The position numbers and the translations under genes are program-made. Source: Leishmania martiniquensis (lineage: Eukaryota > Euglenozoa > Kinetoplastea > Trypanosomatida > Trypanosomatidae). From it: a stretch of DNA of 64,000 bases. The DNA is taken from contig NC_090155.1 in assembly GCF_017916325.1 (NCBI RefSeq), positions 530,001-594,000 of the forward strand. Direction: 5' to 3'. Each line of letters starts with the position of its first letter. Positions within the stretch are counted from its first letter, which is position 1. The notes beneath the pieces were generated by a model. It made no database searches. It was not told the DNA's origin and saw nothing but the letters and a program-made list of their open reading frames with translations. This document shows positions 60,501-64,000 of the stretch, piece by piece.

Positions 60501-63500
60501 CCAGCTGCAAGTCCTTCGTTGGGTCACAAAGACTTGCGCACGCGCCGTCTTCGTGTGGGTCTCTATCGCCGCTCGGAACCTCTCTGGTCTGCAGGACCGT
60601 TGGAACAGACGCACAAACAAACCTGCTCACGTATCGAGGAAGATGGCGGACACAGCAGTGTCGAGTCAGGAGGAGAGCAGCACACTGCTCATCGGTCTGG
60701 GCAAGACAGTGAGCACCATGACGTCAAAGGAGATCAAGAACGCGCTGGAGAAGGGCGACATTACGGCCCGCGCGAATGCTCTCATGGCCATCATTCGCCT
60801 CCACGTAAACGGCGAGCCTCAGAACTACCTGATCATGTCCATCATCCGCTACATCACTCCCATCGATGACCACCTCATCAAAAAGCTCGTCTTGTATTTT
60901 TGGGAGGTGGTTGATAAGCGCGACGCAGACGGCAACCTCCTCTCCGTCATCATTCTCATCTGCAGCTTCTTGCGCAACGACCTGCTCCACCCCAACGAAT
61001 ACGTGCGAGGCCTGACGCTGCGCTTCCTCTGCAAGGTGAACGAGGTGGAGCTGATCGAGCCGCTCGTGTCGGCTGTGGTGCAGAACCTGTCCCACAAGGT
61101 CGCCTACGTGCGGCGCCATGCGGTGCTGGCGGTGCACTACATCTTCAAGAAGTTCCCGAAGCTGCTCCCTGATGCGCCGGAGCTGGTCGAGTCGGCGGTC
61201 CGGAGCGAGGCAGATGTGTCGACGTGCCGTAACGGCCTCGACTTCCTCGCGGCTTTTGCGCCTGAGCGGGCGGCGGCGTACCTCAGCGACTTTCGCGACT
61301 CGCATACGCTGTCGGCCGTCGACGGGCCGTTTCTCATGTCTGTGGTGGAGTTTTGCCGCCAACGGATTCGCGCCAACCCGTACGAGAAGGCGCGCTATGT
61401 CCCTGTCCTCTTCTCTGTCCTGCAGAGCAAGAGCGCCGCGGTGCGTTACCAATGCGCCACGACGCTGCTGAGCCTATCCTCGTCCCCCACGGCGATCCGA
61501 CAGGCGATTCTGACCTACGTCGACATCATCAAGGTGCACTCCGATAACAGCGTGCGACTGATTGTGGTCGAGCAGCTGAACCAGATGCGCGGGCTGTACC
61601 TCGAAGTGCTGCAGGACTCGCTGCTTGACGTCCTCAGCGTTCTGCAGGATGGCACCATGACTATTCGTGAGCGCGTCATCGAGCTGGCGGTCGAACTGGT
61701 CACCCGTCGCAACGCCGAGACGTTCATGCAGGCAATGAAGAAGGAGCTGGTGCGCGCCAACCGTATGGACTTGGAGGTGGAAGACGCCAATACCTCCATG
61801 GCGTATCGGCTGCTCATCATCAAGGCCATGAACACAGCCCTGCTGCGCCACCCACCGTCGGCGCCGTCCATGCTGCCGGTGCTGCTTGACTACTTGTGTG
61901 ACACGACGAGCACCAGCAAGGAGGTGATCACCCTCATCAAGGAAGTGCTGCATTCCCAGCCGGAGCTGCGCCGCGACACAATGAAGAGGCTCTCGGACAT
62001 CTTTCCCATGATGATATCAAGTCCCGTCATGCGCACAACGCTCTGGATGTTCGGCGCGTACGCGTCGTCTCCGGACGAGGTGCTGCAGACGCTAAGCATG
62101 CTCAAGGACACGGTGGCGCCGCTGCCGTTCGAAGCCCCTCGGCCGGTCGCCGTGGACACCCTCAACCACGCGACCGCCGCTGCCGCCAACAATACCTCTT
62201 CCCAACCCAATATGCGCGCCGTGACGACCGTCCTAGAGGATGGCACCTATGTGACTACCTACACAACGGCAACCCCTGCTCCCGCCACGACCGTGGGAAA
62301 CGGCCCTGGTGAGGGCGACAACCTCACTGTGAGCAGCAGCGGGCTGCGTGTGGCGCTGCTCAAGGGGGACTACTTCCTCGCGACCGCCCTCGCCAGTACC
62401 CTCACGAGGCTCGTCGTGCAGCTGTTCGCGAAGGAGAACAAGGAGGCTGTGGATGCGGCGACGCGCACCACAGCGCAGTCCGATGCCCTCGCCATCCTGC
62501 GCGAAATTCTCCGCTACGGCACGGATTCAGACTCGCCGTACCCTATCAACCCTGACACCGACGAGTCCCTCCGCCTGCACATTGAGCTGCTCACCAACCC
62601 GCAAACCGCCTTCATGATCGATGTGCTGCACGCCTCTTTGGAGGCGCTGGGGCGTGCGGAGCGCCGTTCGGCAAAGGAGACGGGCAGGGCCGCCGCTGGC
62701 GCTGCGGCCGCCGCTTCCGTTGCGGCTGAGGTGCAGCTGAACGCCGTTGACGCGCCTGTCACGTTCTCGCAGCTGAGTGAGGGGAGGGATGCCGTCTTTG
62801 AGCTCGAGGCCGCCGCCGAGGGCCCGGGAGATAGCGCGCAGAATGAGAGCAGCGAACGCAAGGCGCAGCTCTTCCTCAAGAAGCTGGAGGACACGATGCC
62901 GCTCTCCGGCTTCAACGACCCCGTCTATTGCGAGGCGAGCATTACCGTTCATCAGTTCGACGTCTCTGTCGACTGGCTACTGGTGAACTGCACATCGAAA
63001 CAGCTGACGAACCTCACCATCGAGCTCGTCTCCCTCGGTGGCATGAAGCTGTGCGAGCGGCCGCAGACGTACGCCCTTCACCCGCACGAGACCATTGCTG
63101 TGCGCACCTCCCTAAAGGTGAGCGCCACCGAGAGCGGCGTCATCTACGGCACCGTCCTCTACGACGCCCCGAACAATCAGCACTGCAGCTTCATCCTCAA
63201 CGACATACACGTGGACATCATGAACTACATTCACCCGAGTCCGTGCTTGCCGACTGAGTTTCGAGACAAGTGGGGCATCTTCGACTGGGAAAACAAAATC
63301 GCGGTGGCGACCACGAAGCGCGACTTGCCCAGCTTAGTGCGCTTCATTGTGCAGGAGCTAAACATGCAACTGCTGGAGCCGTACGAGGTAGAGCAGCAGG
63401 AGAATGAGGACCCCGAGCTCGAGCTGCTGCCCACATCAGAGGAGAACGAGAAGTGCGCGTACGTTTCGTGTAACCTCTATGCCAAGACCGCCTTCGGTGA

Positions 63501-64000
63501 GGACGCGTTGGCAAATGTCAGCGTCGAGAGCGACGGCAAAGGGCTGGTGAGTGGCGTCATTCGCATCCGCTCCAACACGCAAGCGATCGCATACGGCATT
63601 GGGGAGAAGTTGAATCTGCTCCAGAAGTCCGGCAAGCTCTGAGCACCGATGCAGTTTTCTTCTGTTCGGTGCGCACCTATACGCACACGCATCTGCTCAC
63701 ATACGTGCGACTGCGTGATGTGTGCTGTGCTGGGCAGTGTGCCGTTCGGCTTACGTTTGCTTTACCCTTTCGACCTCGCGTGCCTCTCTCGCACGCCTTT
63801 TCTCTTTGCCGCGACGTGGACTCGCCTGATCGCGCGGGCCTGCGCGCGTTTGTTGCCGGTGGAATCTTTGCTCCCCGTGCTTTGCGTGCGCGTGTGTGTC
63901 TGCGTTGTCCCTCCCCTCTTCCTGTGTAGGACGCACTCGTCGGTGCAAGCGCGCGGCGCATGGGTGCGTGTGTGCTCTTCGTTGCCTCGGCAGGCAGGCA

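Overview
The window looks like nuclear DNA of a trypanosomatid, most probably Leishmania or a close relative; the species cannot be fixed from this sequence. Reasons: every convincing gene lies on the + strand and has no visible intron. Genes are separated by long pyrimidine-rich spacers full of (CA)n/(TG)n tracts, as expected for polycistronic transcription with spliced-leader trans-splicing. Coding regions are GC-rich. One small gene is the kinetoplastid flagellar membrane protein SMP-1, and its relatives with the kinetoplastid DUF1935 domain are spread through the window.

Layout. 3.4-4.5 kb holds a broken calpain-like gene. 5.8-9.4 kb contains two identical 575-bp direct repeats on either side of a small acylated DUF1935 gene (7655-8095). 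A second such gene follows at 10767-11168. 14.4-22.6 kb encodes a very large Raptor homologue, the scaffold of TOR complex 1. 23.9-45.6 kb carries five more DUF1935 genes: a 282-aa form, an 831-aa giant, a divergent 190-aa form, a 151-aa form and SMP-1 itself. Between them lie a NAP/SET-type histone-chaperone-like gene at 40.4-41.2 kb and an unannotated-looking SMP relic at 43.1-43.5 kb. 50.1-51.3 kb encodes a thioredoxin-fold protein with no CxxC. 53.9-58.7 kb encodes two protein kinases whose catalytic cores are almost identical in DNA although their ends have diverged. 60.6-63.6 kb encodes the beta subunit of coatomer.

How the genes relate. The DUF1935 set appears to be an old tandem family that has spread out, lost members and diversified its N-terminal acylation signal: MGC (myristate plus likely palmitate) in four, MGS/MGN/MGA (myristate, no Cys3) in three. 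The broken calpain carries the same domain in front of a calpain catalytic domain, which links the small proteins to the calpain-like family. Raptor, the histone chaperone, the kinases and coatomer look like ordinary single-copy housekeeping or signalling genes carried in the same transcription unit.

Limits. Gene starts were chosen at the first ATG giving the family-typical N terminus, usually after a polypyrimidine tract and AG. No tRNA, rRNA or CRISPR array was recognised. Retroposon (SIDER-like) labels rest on composition and size, not on a consensus match.
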